Position numbers and translations under genes: made by a program. A stretch of DNA of 64,000 bases from Paludisphaera mucosa (GTDB taxonomy: Bacteria > Planctomycetota > Planctomycetia > Isosphaerales > Isosphaeraceae). Location: positions 1,664,808-1,728,807 of the forward strand of contig NZ_JARRAG010000001.1 of NCBI RefSeq assembly GCF_029589435.1. The letters run 5' to 3'. Positions 15,301 through 24,153 of this stretch are shown in pieces; the stretch's first letter is position 1; the number at the start of each line of letters is the position of its first letter. The notes beneath the pieces are model-generated. The model made no database searches. It was not told the DNA's origin and saw nothing but the letters and a program-made list of their open reading frames with translations.

Positions 15301-16031
15301 ACTCAAGATTGCGCGTCCTGTTCGAAGACGAGCATTGCCTGGGCGTCTTCAAACCCGCCGGACAGATGACGCAGGGGACCTGGGCCCCTCCCGGCGACAC
15401 GACGCTCGAACAGGACGTGCGACGCCATCTCGACCCGGCCGCGCCGGAAGCGGCTTACCTCGGAATCGTCCACCGCCTCGATCGCCCTGTCTCGGGAGTC
15501 TTGCTCTGGGCCAAGACCCCCAAAGCGGCCCGTCGCCTGGCCGGCCAGTTCGAGGCCCGGCAGGCCGTGAAGGAGTATTGGGCGATCGTCGAGACGCCCG
15601 ATTCTCCGGCATGCGATGCTCGAGCGTCGCCGCTTCTTCCGGTCGGCGAGACGTGGGTCGACTGGCTGACCACCGCCGACGAGTCGGGCGTGGTGCACGT
15701 CGTTTCGGAAGGGACGCCCGGAGCTCGAATGGCGAAGACGCGGGTCTCGGTCGATGTGGCGACCCGGCTACCAACGGATCGCTGTTGGCTGCGACTCTGG
15801 CCCGAGACAGGGCGGACACATCAGTTGCGCGTCCAGGCTGCCAGCCGAGGCACCCCGATCATCGGCGACGCAATTTACGGCTCTCGCGAGGCGTTCAGCC
15901 CCGGCATCGCCCTGCACGCCCGATCGTTGCAGGTGCGGCATCCGACGACGTCGGCACCCTTGATCCTGGTCGCGCCGCTCCCGACTTCATGGTCGGTTCA
16001 AGGAATCGACGCGGGGACGGCCTCGGCCTGA
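15297..16031 (+). CDS. RluA-family pseudouridine synthase
   Basis: A 244-residue enzyme that isomerises uridine to pseudouridine in rRNA or tRNA. The active-site motif HRLDRPVSG carries the catalytic Asp, and the C-terminal segment GRTHQLRVQAASRGTPIIGD is typical of the RluA group. There is no S4 domain. The frame is open from 14727, but family similarity begins at NSRLRVLFEDEHCLGVFKPAG, right after the ATG at 15297, which overlaps the lipoprotein stop in an ATGA arrangement. Which position it modifies cannot be told. Confidence 0.88.
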   Translation: MNSRLRVLFEDEHCLGVFKPAGQMTQGTWAPPGDTTLEQDVRRHLDPAAPEAAYLGIVHRLDRPVSGVLLWAKTPKAARRLAGQFEARQAVKEYWAIVETPDSPACDARASPLLPVGETWVDWLTTADESGVVHVVSEGTPGARMAKTRVSVDVATRLPTDRCWLRLWPETGRTHQLRVQAASRGTPIIGDAIYGSREAFSPGIALHARSLQVRHPTTSAPLILVAPLPTSWSVQGIDAGTASA

Positions 16032-16090
16032 AGCGCCGGCTGTCGCGGACCGAGCGCTGTTGCCGCGGACCGCCATCCCCTGGGCTCAGG

Positions 16091-16570
16091 TCACTCGCAG
16101 CCGATCTCGACGATTTTCAGCTTGAGCGTGCCCATGGGGATGGGGACCTCGACCTGGTCGCCGACCTTCTTGCCGACGAGGCCCTGGCCGATGGGGCTGG
16201 TGAGGAGGATCCGGTTCTGGTCGTAATCCTCTTCGCCGGGGCCGACGAGGATGAAGTCTTCCTCTTCTTCCATGTCGAGGTCGAGGACCCGGACCTTGGA
16301 GCCGAAGACCACGCGGTCTTTGGGCATGTTCGTCTTGTCGACGAGATAGGCGCGGCTGAGCTTGTCTTGCAGGTCGTTGATCCGGGCCTGAAGCATCCCC
16401 TGAGCTTCGACGGCGGCATCGAATTCGGCGTTCTCGGAGAGGTCTCCGAAGCCCCGGGCCAGGGCGATCTGCTCGGCGATCCGGGACATGTCCTCATTTT
16501 TCATCTTGTCGAGCTGGGCCTTGAGCTTCTCGTAGCCTTCCTTCGACATCGGAATACGGTCGGTGGACAT
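16091..16570 (-). CDS. greA: Transcription elongation factor GreA
   Basis: 159 residues, normal GreA length. The N-terminal coiled coil (residues 8-75) carries the acidic tip GDLSENAEFDAA that reaches the RNA polymerase active site to promote transcript cleavage. The C-terminal FKBP-like domain contains SPIGQGLVGKKVGDQVEVPI. The ATG at 16570 has GGAG about nine bases upstream. It helps stalled or backtracked polymerase resume. Confidence 0.95.
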   Translation of the reverse strand: MSTDRIPMSKEGYEKLKAQLDKMKNEDMSRIAEQIALARGFGDLSENAEFDAAVEAQGMLQARINDLQDKLSRAYLVDKTNMPKDRVVFGSKVRVLDLDMEEEEDFILVGPGEEDYDQNRILLTSPIGQGLVGKKVGDQVEVPIPMGTLKLKIVEIGCE

Positions 16571-16950
16571 GCCGAACTGCTCCCATCTTCATCACTGTTG
16601 CAGAATGCGCGATTCGCGCCGCCGGATCGCGGCGACGCGAGCGGGTCGGGGCGCTTCGCCGAGGCGGCTCTCGCCGTCGGCCGTTCGAGCTGAGCGTCGT
16701 CGTCGTCAGGGCGACGTGGTCGGGAACGACGAGATCGGGTCCCATGTCTCCGAGTTACGCCCGGGTATGCGCCCGGGGCAAAAAAAATGAGACGGCCGAG
16801 ACGCGTAGATCGCATCCGGGTACGTCCATCAGCAATCAAGCCTAGTAATCCCTGTACAGCGATGCAAGCCCAACCCCTGCGATCTGGGGCGTCGCATTTC
16901 CGCGGAACCGGCCGCTGCTTTCGCGTGCGAGGCGGCCGGATGGATGGGCA
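16571..16950. other. Intergenic region between the ABC permease end and greA
   Basis: 380 bp with no supported gene. A run of eight A on the plus strand near 16780 reads as a U8 tract on the minus strand after the permease gene, but no good stem precedes it. A weak minus-strand promoter for greA (TTGCAT, 17 bp, TAGGCT) can be imagined near 16835-16865 but is not convincing. Confidence 0.45.
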
Positions 16951-18228
16951 TTACTCGTGGCGAAGGGCTTCGATGGGATCCATCATGGCGGCTCGACGCG
17001 CGGGGTAGAGGCCGAAGAGGATGCCGACGGCCACCGAGATGCCGAACGCCAGCAGCACCGACATGCCGGTGACGAACGCCTTCTGGTCGGGGATGAAGTA
17101 GACGATGATCCGCGGGATCGCGATCCCCACGGAGACCCCCAGCAGGCCTCCGACGCCGGATAGCACGACGGTCTCGATGAGGAACTGCTGGGTGATGTCC
17201 TTCCGCTTCGCCCCAAGGGCGCGGCGAATGCCGATCTCGCGGGTCCGTTCGGTGACGGTGGCCAGCATGATGTTCATGATGCCGATGCCGCCGACCAGCA
17301 GCGAGATCGCCGCGATCGTCCCCAGGATGATGCTGAACTGGCGAGCGGCCCGTTGGGCTTCCAGCAGCAGGTCGTAGGGGACCGTCATCTCGACGTCCTT
17401 CTTGCCGTGGTAACGCTCATAGGCGGCCTTGATGACCGGTACCGTGGGCTGGACCTGATCGATGCTGGACACCTGCAGGGTGATCTGCGAGAGCTGCGTC
17501 TCCTCGGCCTCCATCGAGCCCGACCGGTTGTTGACGATCTTCTCGCCGAACCGGACGCGACAGGTGTTCAGCGGGATGTAGACGTCTTTGTTGAAGTCCT
17601 GGGCCGCGAGGCTGCCGCCGACGCCCGCCGAGCTTTCACGCTCGCGGGTCACGCCGACCACGGTGTAGTAGTCGGAGCCCAGCTTCACCGACTGACCGAT
17701 CGGATCCTCATAGGGGAAGAGGGTCTTCGCCGTGGTGGACGCTAGGACGGCATAGTTCTGGTATTTTTCATTATCGGCGGCGGTGAGGAAACGACCACGC
17801 TCCATGAGAAGCATGTTGAATTCGGCGTAGTCCTGGGTCGTCCCCACCACGCGGCCGTCGAGGTAATACTGGAGGCGGCGGATCTGCTTGCGGATCTCGC
17901 GAATGGGCAAGGCTTTGCGAATCGTGGGGACGGTCGCCATGATGCGGTCGTAGTCGTCGTACTTGATGCCGTAGTTCAGGATGCGCGAGGGCCGGCCGCC
18001 GGTGGCCTGGGCCTCGTCGCTGGGTTTCACCGATCGGACGATGATGTTCGTCGCCCCCAGGGCCCGGATGCGTTCCTGGGCGTCGCGACTCGACCCTTCT
18101 GCGATGGCCAGCATCGAGATGACCGCGGCGACGCCGAAGACGATGCCGAGCACGGTCAGGCCCGACCGCAGCTTATGCAGCAGCAGGCTCTTCATGCCGA
18201 GTTTCAAGCCGCGCCAGATGCGTCGCAT
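16951..18228 (-). CDS. ABC transporter permease, MacB/FtsX type
   Basis: A 425-residue inner-membrane subunit. One membrane helix near the N-terminus (LTVLGIVFGVAAVISMLAIA) is followed by a large periplasmic domain and three C-terminal helices (from about residue 300), the MacB-like 4-TM layout. Typical signatures are RTREIGIRRALGAKRKDI and the final LYPARRAAMMDPIEALRHE. It works with the ATPase, adaptor and TolC-like genes directly upstream to move substrates from the periplasm across the outer membrane. The gap to the ATPase gene is 74 bp. Confidence 0.92.
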   Translation of the reverse strand: MRRIWRGLKLGMKSLLLHKLRSGLTVLGIVFGVAAVISMLAIAEGSSRDAQERIRALGATNIIVRSVKPSDEAQATGGRPSRILNYGIKYDDYDRIMATVPTIRKALPIREIRKQIRRLQYYLDGRVVGTTQDYAEFNMLLMERGRFLTAADNEKYQNYAVLASTTAKTLFPYEDPIGQSVKLGSDYYTVVGVTRERESSAGVGGSLAAQDFNKDVYIPLNTCRVRFGEKIVNNRSGSMEAEETQLSQITLQVSSIDQVQPTVPVIKAAYERYHGKKDVEMTVPYDLLLEAQRAARQFSIILGTIAAISLLVGGIGIMNIMLATVTERTREIGIRRALGAKRKDITQQFLIETVVLSGVGGLLGVSVGIAIPRIIVYFIPDQKAFVTGMSVLLAFGISVAVGILFGLYPARRAAMMDPIEALRHE

Positions 18229-18302
18229 GGGCTCGATTCCTTGACCGACGGGGTTCGGGCGGAGGAGTAGGGGGGCGAGAGGCGAGTCGAGAGCGGCGGC
18301 GG

Positions 18303-19136
18303 TCAGGCCTCGACGCCGGCGGCGAGCGAGGCCCGTTCGGCGGCCTGCTGGGCGGCGATCATCCGCGGGCTGGGGCCGTCCTCGATGATGACGCCGTCCC
18401 GCATGCGGATGATCCGCTTCGCGTGCTCGGCGATGTCGTCTTCGTGGGTCACCATGATGATGGTCTTGCCCGCCTCGTTGAGGCGCTGGAGCATTTCCAT
18501 GATCTCATGGCTGGTCTTGGTGTCGAGGTTGCCGGTCGCTTCGTCGGCGAGGATGATGTAAGGGTCGTTGATCAGCGAGCGGGCGATGGCCACGCGCTGC
18601 TGCTGACCGCCGGAGAGTTGGGTCGGGCGGTGGTCGAGGCGGTCGGCCAGGCCCACCATGCGGGCCAGTTCGATCGAACGTTCGACGGCCTCGGGGCTGA
18701 GCTCGCCGCCCCCCTGGTATGTCAGCGGAAGCTGGATGTTCTCCAGAACCGTGTATTGCTGGATGAGGTTGTACGACTGGAAGATGAAGCCGAGGTAGCG
18801 GCTGCGGACCTCGGACAGCTCGTCGTCGTCCAGCCGCGAGACGTCGCGGTCGCCCAGGAAGTACTGGCCGCTGGAGGGCCGGTCGAGGCAGCCGAGCAGG
18901 TTGAGCATGGTGCTCTTGCCCGATCCCGAAGCGCCCATGATCGCGACGTATTCGCCGGGATAGAAATCGACCGTGACGCCCCGAAGGGCGTGCACAGTCA
19001 CCGTCTGACTGGGCCCTCCGCGGCGGAAGATCCCGCCGCCGGAGGGGGCGTGCCCCATCACGTACGTCTTTCGCACGTCCACGATCGACACGAGGGGCTT
19101 GTCGGCCGCCGGGGGTGCGTCGGGTCGGAAATCCAC
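18303..19136 (-). CDS. ABC transporter ATP-binding protein, MacB/LolD type
   Basis: About 277 residues. Walker A GASGSGKST, signature LSGGQQQRVAIARSL, Walker B IILADEATGNLDTKTS and the H-loop IIMVTHEDD are all intact. An insert of about 20 residues (GHAPSGGGIFRRGG region) sits in the first beta-sheet area. The TTG at 19142 overlaps the stop of the adaptor gene but would be only three bases from GGAGG. The GTG at 19136 gives a nine-base spacing and is preferred. It powers the MacB-like permease encoded next. Confidence 0.92.
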   Translation of the reverse strand: MDFRPDAPPAADKPLVSIVDVRKTYVMGHAPSGGGIFRRGGPSQTVTVHALRGVTVDFYPGEYVAIMGASGSGKSTMLNLLGCLDRPSSGQYFLGDRDVSRLDDDELSEVRSRYLGFIFQSYNLIQQYTVLENIQLPLTYQGGGELSPEAVERSIELARMVGLADRLDHRPTQLSGGQQQRVAIARSLINDPYIILADEATGNLDTKTSHEIMEMLQRLNEAGKTIIMVTHEDDIAEHAKRIIRMRDGVIIEDGPSPRMIAAQQAAERASLAAGVEA

Positions 19137-19138
19137 GG

Positions 19139-21049
19139 TCAATTACCTCCCCCGGGTCCGCCGGGTCCGCCGCCTGGCCCGCGAGGACCACCGCCGCCGA
19201 AACCGCCGCCCGTCCCGCCGGGACCGCCGCCTCCGGGCCCGCCGCCGCCCGCCCGCATCTGCTTCATCTGCTCGAGCTCGGCGTCGCTGAAGCCGGCCTT
19301 CTTCAGGATCTCGGCCCTTTCTTCATCCGAGGCCCCTTTCAGCTTGGCCCGATCCTCGGCGGGGATGTTCTTCATCTTTTCCATGAAGGCCCCCCCCATG
19401 GCGCCGCCTCCGCCGCGGCGTCCGGCCTTACCCTTGGCCTTCGCGGCGTCGGGCGGGCCGCCTGCTCCAGCAGGACCGCCGGGACCGGCCGGCGCGCCGG
19501 GGACGGCCTCGCCTTTGCCATCGGCCTTGGCCCAGTCCTTCTTGGCGGCCCCGCCGCGTCCGACCGCGAACAGCTCGCGCTTCTCATCGTCGCTGAGCAA
19601 GGTGATCGGGTTGAGCGCGACGACCTGGCCCTGGCTGACGCCTTGGGTGATCTCGACGTACTTGTCGTTGGTCGCCCCGAGCGCGACTTCCTTGCGCTCG
19701 TAGCCCTCTGCGCCGCGGACGGCGACGTGGTCCTTGCCCTTGAACTCGAGTATCGCCTGGACGGGGACCGTGAGGACGTCTTCCTTGCGATCGACGAGGA
19801 TGACGACCTCGGCGTTCATGCCTGGGCGGAGGCCGGGAAGGGGATTCTCGATGCGGATGTGCGACGTATAGACCTTGATGTCCGAGCTGAAGAAGCTCGA
19901 CGGGTCGGGCAGGGGGGCGACGTCGACGACGCTCCCCTCCAGCTCCATGTCGGCGAAGGCGTCGACCCGAATCCTCGCCTTCATCTTGCCCAGGATCTTG
20001 TCGATCTGCGACTCATGGATCTTGGCGTTGACCTGCATGTTGCCGATGTCTGGCAGGCTGAAGATCTTCTGACGCTCGCGGACCGTCGCCCCTTCTTCAA
20101 TCTGGGGGGTGTTGCTACCGAAGTTGCGACCCGGGTCGTTGGCATAGACCACGAGTCCGTCGCCGGGGGCGAAGAGCTTGCAGTTGGCGATCTGCTTCTC
20201 GTACTTCGCTTCCTTCTCCTGCTCCAGCCGATAGGTCTGCTCCTTGGCCTTCTCGTCGGAGAACGCCTTTTCGACGTCGCTCCGCAACTCCTTGATCGTC
20301 TTGGCCTTGGTGAATCGTTCCAGGACGGCGAGCTTGCTCTGGGCCTGTTCCAGGGCGAACCGGGCCTTCTGGTTGTTCAGCTCCTCGGACACCTTCTGGG
20401 CTCGCGACACGTAGCCCTTGTCGAACATCCGGTTGGCCCAGTCGACGCGGTCGGCGGCGCGGGCGAGGTCGGACTCGGCCAGCTTGATCTCGCCGTTGAT
20501 CGTCGCCTTATCCTGCGCGTAGATCCCTTCCTCGTATTCCTTAACGGCGATCTCGGCGACCTCGCGGGTGAGCTTGGCCTGCTGGTAAGAGGCCTCAGCC
20601 CCCTGGGTGGAGATCTTCTGGTTGATCAGGGACTCGCGGAGGGTCGCCGAGTCGAGCTCGCAGACGAGCTGGCCTTTCTTCACCGCGGTCCCCTCGGGGA
20701 GGATCGAGATGATGGTCGTCTGGCCTTCAACCTGGCAGTAGACGTCTTCGTTCTTGGCGCTTTCGAGCGAGCCCTTTTCGGTGACGGTGATCGGCAGCGG
20801 GCCGCGCTTGATTTCGAAAGGGATGATGTCGAGGGTGGTCGGGGCGAAGAATCCGCGGATGGGCTTGCTCATGCCCGGGACGCTGACCAGGGCCACGCCC
20901 CCCACCGCGAGGAGGGAGACGAGACCCAGGGCCAACACCTTGCCGATCGAGGCCTTACGGCGTCTCGGCCGCTGCAGCGGCGGCAGGTCGCGTGTCGCTT
21001 GTGCCGGGGCCGAGGCTGGGGCCTCGGTATTCTGCAGGGAAAAGTTCAC
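19139..21049 (-). CDS. MacA/HlyD-type periplasmic adaptor with Gly-rich helical C-terminal extension
   Basis: 636 residues. The GTG start at 21049 is firmly set by GGGAGG six bases upstream. Residues 35-57 are the membrane anchor. Barrel-sandwich, coiled-coil hairpin (about 150-290) and beta-barrel domains follow (CQVEGQTTIISILPEGT, FAPGDGLVVYAND). After the usual adaptor end (about residue 480) there are about 150 extra residues: Ala/Gly/Pro linkers, a helical acidic-basic piece (DRAKLKGASDEERAEILKKA) and a terminal Gly/Pro-rich tail. It bridges the permease and the TolC-like protein. Its first 95 bp lie inside the 3' end of the TolC gene in another frame. Confidence 0.9.
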   Translation of the reverse strand: MNFSLQNTEAPASAPAQATRDLPPLQRPRRRKASIGKVLALGLVSLLAVGGVALVSVPGMSKPIRGFFAPTTLDIIPFEIKRGPLPITVTEKGSLESAKNEDVYCQVEGQTTIISILPEGTAVKKGQLVCELDSATLRESLINQKISTQGAEASYQQAKLTREVAEIAVKEYEEGIYAQDKATINGEIKLAESDLARAADRVDWANRMFDKGYVSRAQKVSEELNNQKARFALEQAQSKLAVLERFTKAKTIKELRSDVEKAFSDEKAKEQTYRLEQEKEAKYEKQIANCKLFAPGDGLVVYANDPGRNFGSNTPQIEEGATVRERQKIFSLPDIGNMQVNAKIHESQIDKILGKMKARIRVDAFADMELEGSVVDVAPLPDPSSFFSSDIKVYTSHIRIENPLPGLRPGMNAEVVILVDRKEDVLTVPVQAILEFKGKDHVAVRGAEGYERKEVALGATNDKYVEITQGVSQGQVVALNPITLLSDDEKRELFAVGRGGAAKKDWAKADGKGEAVPGAPAGPGGPAGAGGPPDAAKAKGKAGRRGGGGAMGGAFMEKMKNIPAEDRAKLKGASDEERAEILKKAGFSDAELEQMKQMRAGGGGPGGGGPGGTGGGFGGGGPRGPGGGPGGPGGGN

Positions 21050-23702
21050 TGAACGCCTCCCATTCGTCGTAAGGCAAGGTGCCGATGTCGCGGTACAGGG
21101 TCAACCGGGCGAGCTGGAAGTTCTGCCAGGTGGTCAGCAGCGCGGTCTCGCTGTTGATCAGGCCGTTCTGGAAGCCGATGAGGTTCGAGGTCTGGGTCGC
21201 CGCGTTGGCCGACTGGGCGAGGCTGTTGCCCGTCGTCGCCTGGGGCGGCGCCACGATCTGCTCGAACGCCTGGTCTTTCAGCCGTATGTTCAGCTCCAGC
21301 TGCTGCTTGGCGATCGCATAGTTGATATAGGCGACTTGCATCCCGCGGATGTCTTGTCGAAGAAACAATTTCAAAGAGTCTTCGGCGTTCTGGAGGGCCC
21401 GCCGCTGTCTCTGGTAGTTGATGATGGCCTGGCGGAAGTTGTTACGCTCGGAGAGCCGAATCAGGGGCAGCTCCGCATTCAGCACCAGACTGAGTTGGCT
21501 GGACTGAGAGTCGAAGCCGAACGGGTTGGTCGTCGTAGGCGGGGTGAGCAACTGATTCGTGACGCCGACATTGAGTATACCCTTGAGGGAATTCGCCTGG
21601 AATCGAATTTGTCGCCAGGCGTCGTAAAGCTGGGCCCGATTGTTCATCAGGTCGAGCCGGTATTCCATCGCAGTCCGGACCCCGGCCTGGAGGATGTCCT
21701 CCAGCCCTTCCTCCTCGGAGTAGGTCTGGCTTCCCTTGTAGATGTTCAGCACGGACCGACCGTCGATGACCACGTCTTCCAGCTCGGGGACCTTGCCGAC
21801 GATCGAGGGCAGGTCCTTCAGGTCCCGCTTGGGGTTGCGCTGCCAGTCGTCGATCCGGTTGAAGACGTCGCGGAAGGGCTGGTAGAGGCCGAGGTCGACC
21901 GTCATCGGCGTGTCGGTCGGCATGCCGAGCTGGGTCTTGAAGTTGTCGAGGCCGTTTCGATAGTTCAACAGGTCCGAGACCAGCCGGGACCGGGCGCCGA
22001 CCAGCTGCGACCGAGCCTGGTCGACCTGCAGCTGGGTGAGCCCCGACGCCTCGCCGTCGATCAGCTGCGTGTACAGGTTGACCAGCTGCTCGAAGTAGGC
22101 GACGTTCCGCTTGTCGATCTCGAGCTGGGCCGCGTCGAGCACGACGGGGATGAAGCCGATGGTCGAGTCGGAGTTGCCCGCCGTCGAGAAGCCGGCCAGG
22201 TTGAAACCGGCTCCGAGCTGCTGCACCGTGCCGCCGATCAGGAGCGAGACGATGAATTCCTGGCGGAACTTGGCGAACGCGCGGACCTGGTAAAGCAGCG
22301 AACGCTCCGCCAGGGTGAGGTTCTCGAGGGTTACGGCCCGGCCACCGCCCCGCAGCAGCGGCTGGAAGAAGGTGAGCGGCAGCGACGACGATACGTTCGG
22401 CTGGAAAGGCTTGCTGCCCACGAAGTTGAAGACGATCTGGTTGGCAAAGCCCATCAAGACGCGTCCGCCCGAACTAAGGAGCTTTCCAACGCCAGCGACC
22501 TCGCTGATCTGCCAGGTCGAGACCTGGCCGCCCGGCGAGTAGCGGGTCTGATAGTTGAAAACGTTCGCCGGATTAAGGGCCGGGAAGCCCGCCCCTAGCG
22601 GCGAGGTCGTCGGCGAGAGGCCCGCGTAGAATTGCGGCTGGAACGAGAACCGCTGGAGCGTCACCGAGAGGGCCGAGGTGTACAGGGTTTCCAGTTGGGT
22701 CTGGTAGAACCGGCTGTTGATGAGGGCCAGGGTGAACGCCTGCTGCATGTTCACCTTGTAGTGCTTGTACCCGCTCGGCAGCCCGGCCGCGATCGCCTCG
22801 TCGAGTTCGGGGATCGACGGGACGAGGATCCCCGACAACTCGGCGGCTTGGGCCTCGGTGAAAGCCCCATCGCCCCGACCCGGGACCATTTGGTTCGGCC
22901 TGGGCAGGTTCGGGTCGGCCATGTCCTTTTCCTGGGGATTGGGATCCAGGGGGATGGCCGGGGCCGGCGAAAGGGGTCGGTCCTGCGTCGAATCCTGGTA
23001 TGACGAGCGGCGAACGCCGGGATCGGACGCCGCCGCGGCCGAGGCGAGTTTCGCCCTCCGGAAGCTCTCGGCGGTCCGGGGCGGCGGGATCTCCTTGTTG
23101 GACGGGGCCTTCCGTGCGTCGGCCAGCAGGACCGGAGCCGCTTCGCCCTCGCGCCGGGGCCGGTCGAGCCTGAGGGTCGTCGGGCCGTCCGGGGGCGTCG
23201 CTGGAGCCGGGGCCGAGAAGGGCGAGGGGGCGTCGGTAGGCCCGGGGGGCGTCGTCGGCGTCCCGGGTCCCTGGTCGCCGCGTGCCGCCGGGGTCGCAGG
23301 CTTGGGCCGTTTCGGCAAGGCCTCGCGCTCCTGGCTCCATTTCTCCAGCAACTCGAGGTAGCCGGTGCCCTCGGCCGGGATCAGGAGTCGATTGTCCGGA
23401 GCCTGAGGGACGGGCGACAGGGCCTCGGCGGCCGGATCATCGGGCGGCGCCGGTGGGAAGTCCTGGTCGTAGGGGTCTGCGAACCGCGACAAGGAGGGCG
23501 GCTCGATCGAGAACGTGTCCAGCCGCCATCGTGGATCGCGGCTCTTCTCGAAAACCGCCTCCGAGACGTCCTGATTGGCCCATTCCCGGAAGAACTCGCG
23601 GGTGCAGCCCGGTTGGGTGCCCAGGGCCGCCGCGAGCACGGCCGGCAGGGCGCCGTACCGCATCAGGGGCGTTCTGGGTGTCCTGAACGTTTTATCGGCC
23701 AT
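20955..23702 (-). CDS. TolC-like outer-membrane efflux protein with long Pro-rich N-terminus
   Basis: 915 residues from the ATG at 23702 (a longer frame begins at 23747). Residues 10-32 are a hydrophobic export signal ending AALGTQPGC, an atypical lipobox. Roughly 300 residues of Pro/Ala/charged low-complexity sequence follow. The C-terminal 600 residues show the long helices and repeated Gln/Leu/Ala-rich heptads of TolC-type channels (for example YFEQLVNLYTQLIDGEASGL and a late ALQNAEDSLKLFLRQDI). The usual family length is 450-500, so the N-terminal extension is unusual. It is first in the efflux operon, followed by adaptor, ATPase and permease. Confidence 0.85.
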   Translation of the reverse strand: MADKTFRTPRTPLMRYGALPAVLAAALGTQPGCTREFFREWANQDVSEAVFEKSRDPRWRLDTFSIEPPSLSRFADPYDQDFPPAPPDDPAAEALSPVPQAPDNRLLIPAEGTGYLELLEKWSQEREALPKRPKPATPAARGDQGPGTPTTPPGPTDAPSPFSAPAPATPPDGPTTLRLDRPRREGEAAPVLLADARKAPSNKEIPPPRTAESFRRAKLASAAAASDPGVRRSSYQDSTQDRPLSPAPAIPLDPNPQEKDMADPNLPRPNQMVPGRGDGAFTEAQAAELSGILVPSIPELDEAIAAGLPSGYKHYKVNMQQAFTLALINSRFYQTQLETLYTSALSVTLQRFSFQPQFYAGLSPTTSPLGAGFPALNPANVFNYQTRYSPGGQVSTWQISEVAGVGKLLSSGGRVLMGFANQIVFNFVGSKPFQPNVSSSLPLTFFQPLLRGGGRAVTLENLTLAERSLLYQVRAFAKFRQEFIVSLLIGGTVQQLGAGFNLAGFSTAGNSDSTIGFIPVVLDAAQLEIDKRNVAYFEQLVNLYTQLIDGEASGLTQLQVDQARSQLVGARSRLVSDLLNYRNGLDNFKTQLGMPTDTPMTVDLGLYQPFRDVFNRIDDWQRNPKRDLKDLPSIVGKVPELEDVVIDGRSVLNIYKGSQTYSEEEGLEDILQAGVRTAMEYRLDLMNNRAQLYDAWRQIRFQANSLKGILNVGVTNQLLTPPTTTNPFGFDSQSSQLSLVLNAELPLIRLSERNNFRQAIINYQRQRRALQNAEDSLKLFLRQDIRGMQVAYINYAIAKQQLELNIRLKDQAFEQIVAPPQATTGNSLAQSANAATQTSNLIGFQNGLINSETALLTTWQNFQLARLTLYRDIGTLPYDEWEAFSELFPAEYRGPSLGPGTSDTRPAAAAAAETP

Positions 23703-24153
23703 GCTTCTTGCCTCGACGACTGGCAACTCTGTCGGACTGCCGCCCACCGGGGGCGCACCGCGCCGCGTCGTTCGCGGCTCGACGTCGGGGACGACGGCAC
23801 GAGGCCCGCGAACGGGTCAAGGGCGGTCGGCGCAACGATCGAGGCGGCCTTGGCAGCTATGTCACGGGTTGTATCGGGTCTGCGGATTGTCCGAGTTGAA
23901 TCGAAAGGGGATGGCGTCATCCCTCAGCCGGTCGCGACCTGGAGGAATAGGATGCAGACGAGGTCGCTTCCGGGCCGAAATTCCAGGGGTGTACAGGGGC
24001 CCTTGACGGCGGAACAGCGCCGAAGCCGCTCGAGTCGACGACTGGAGTCGTTCGATCCGGGCGAGTCTCACGAGGGACGCCCGCCGCGAGGTGCCGTGGC
24101 GAGATGACTCGTGGCGGAACGCGGATTGAAGCCTGGGAGAAGGGAGTCTCCAA
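23703..24153. other. Divergent intergenic region between the efflux operon and the FG-GAP gene
   Basis: About 450 bp separating two divergent genes. No reliable gene and no strong promoter on either strand was found. The open frames are short and Arg/Ser-rich. Confidence 0.5.

Noticed and set aside
16780-16790. U8 tract after the ABC permease as an intrinsic terminator
   Set aside because: The preceding GC sequence is a direct repeat rather than an inverted one, so no convincing stem forms.
20754-22598. 614-codon plus-strand frame opposite the TolC and adaptor genes
   Set aside because: Antisense shadow of the efflux operon.
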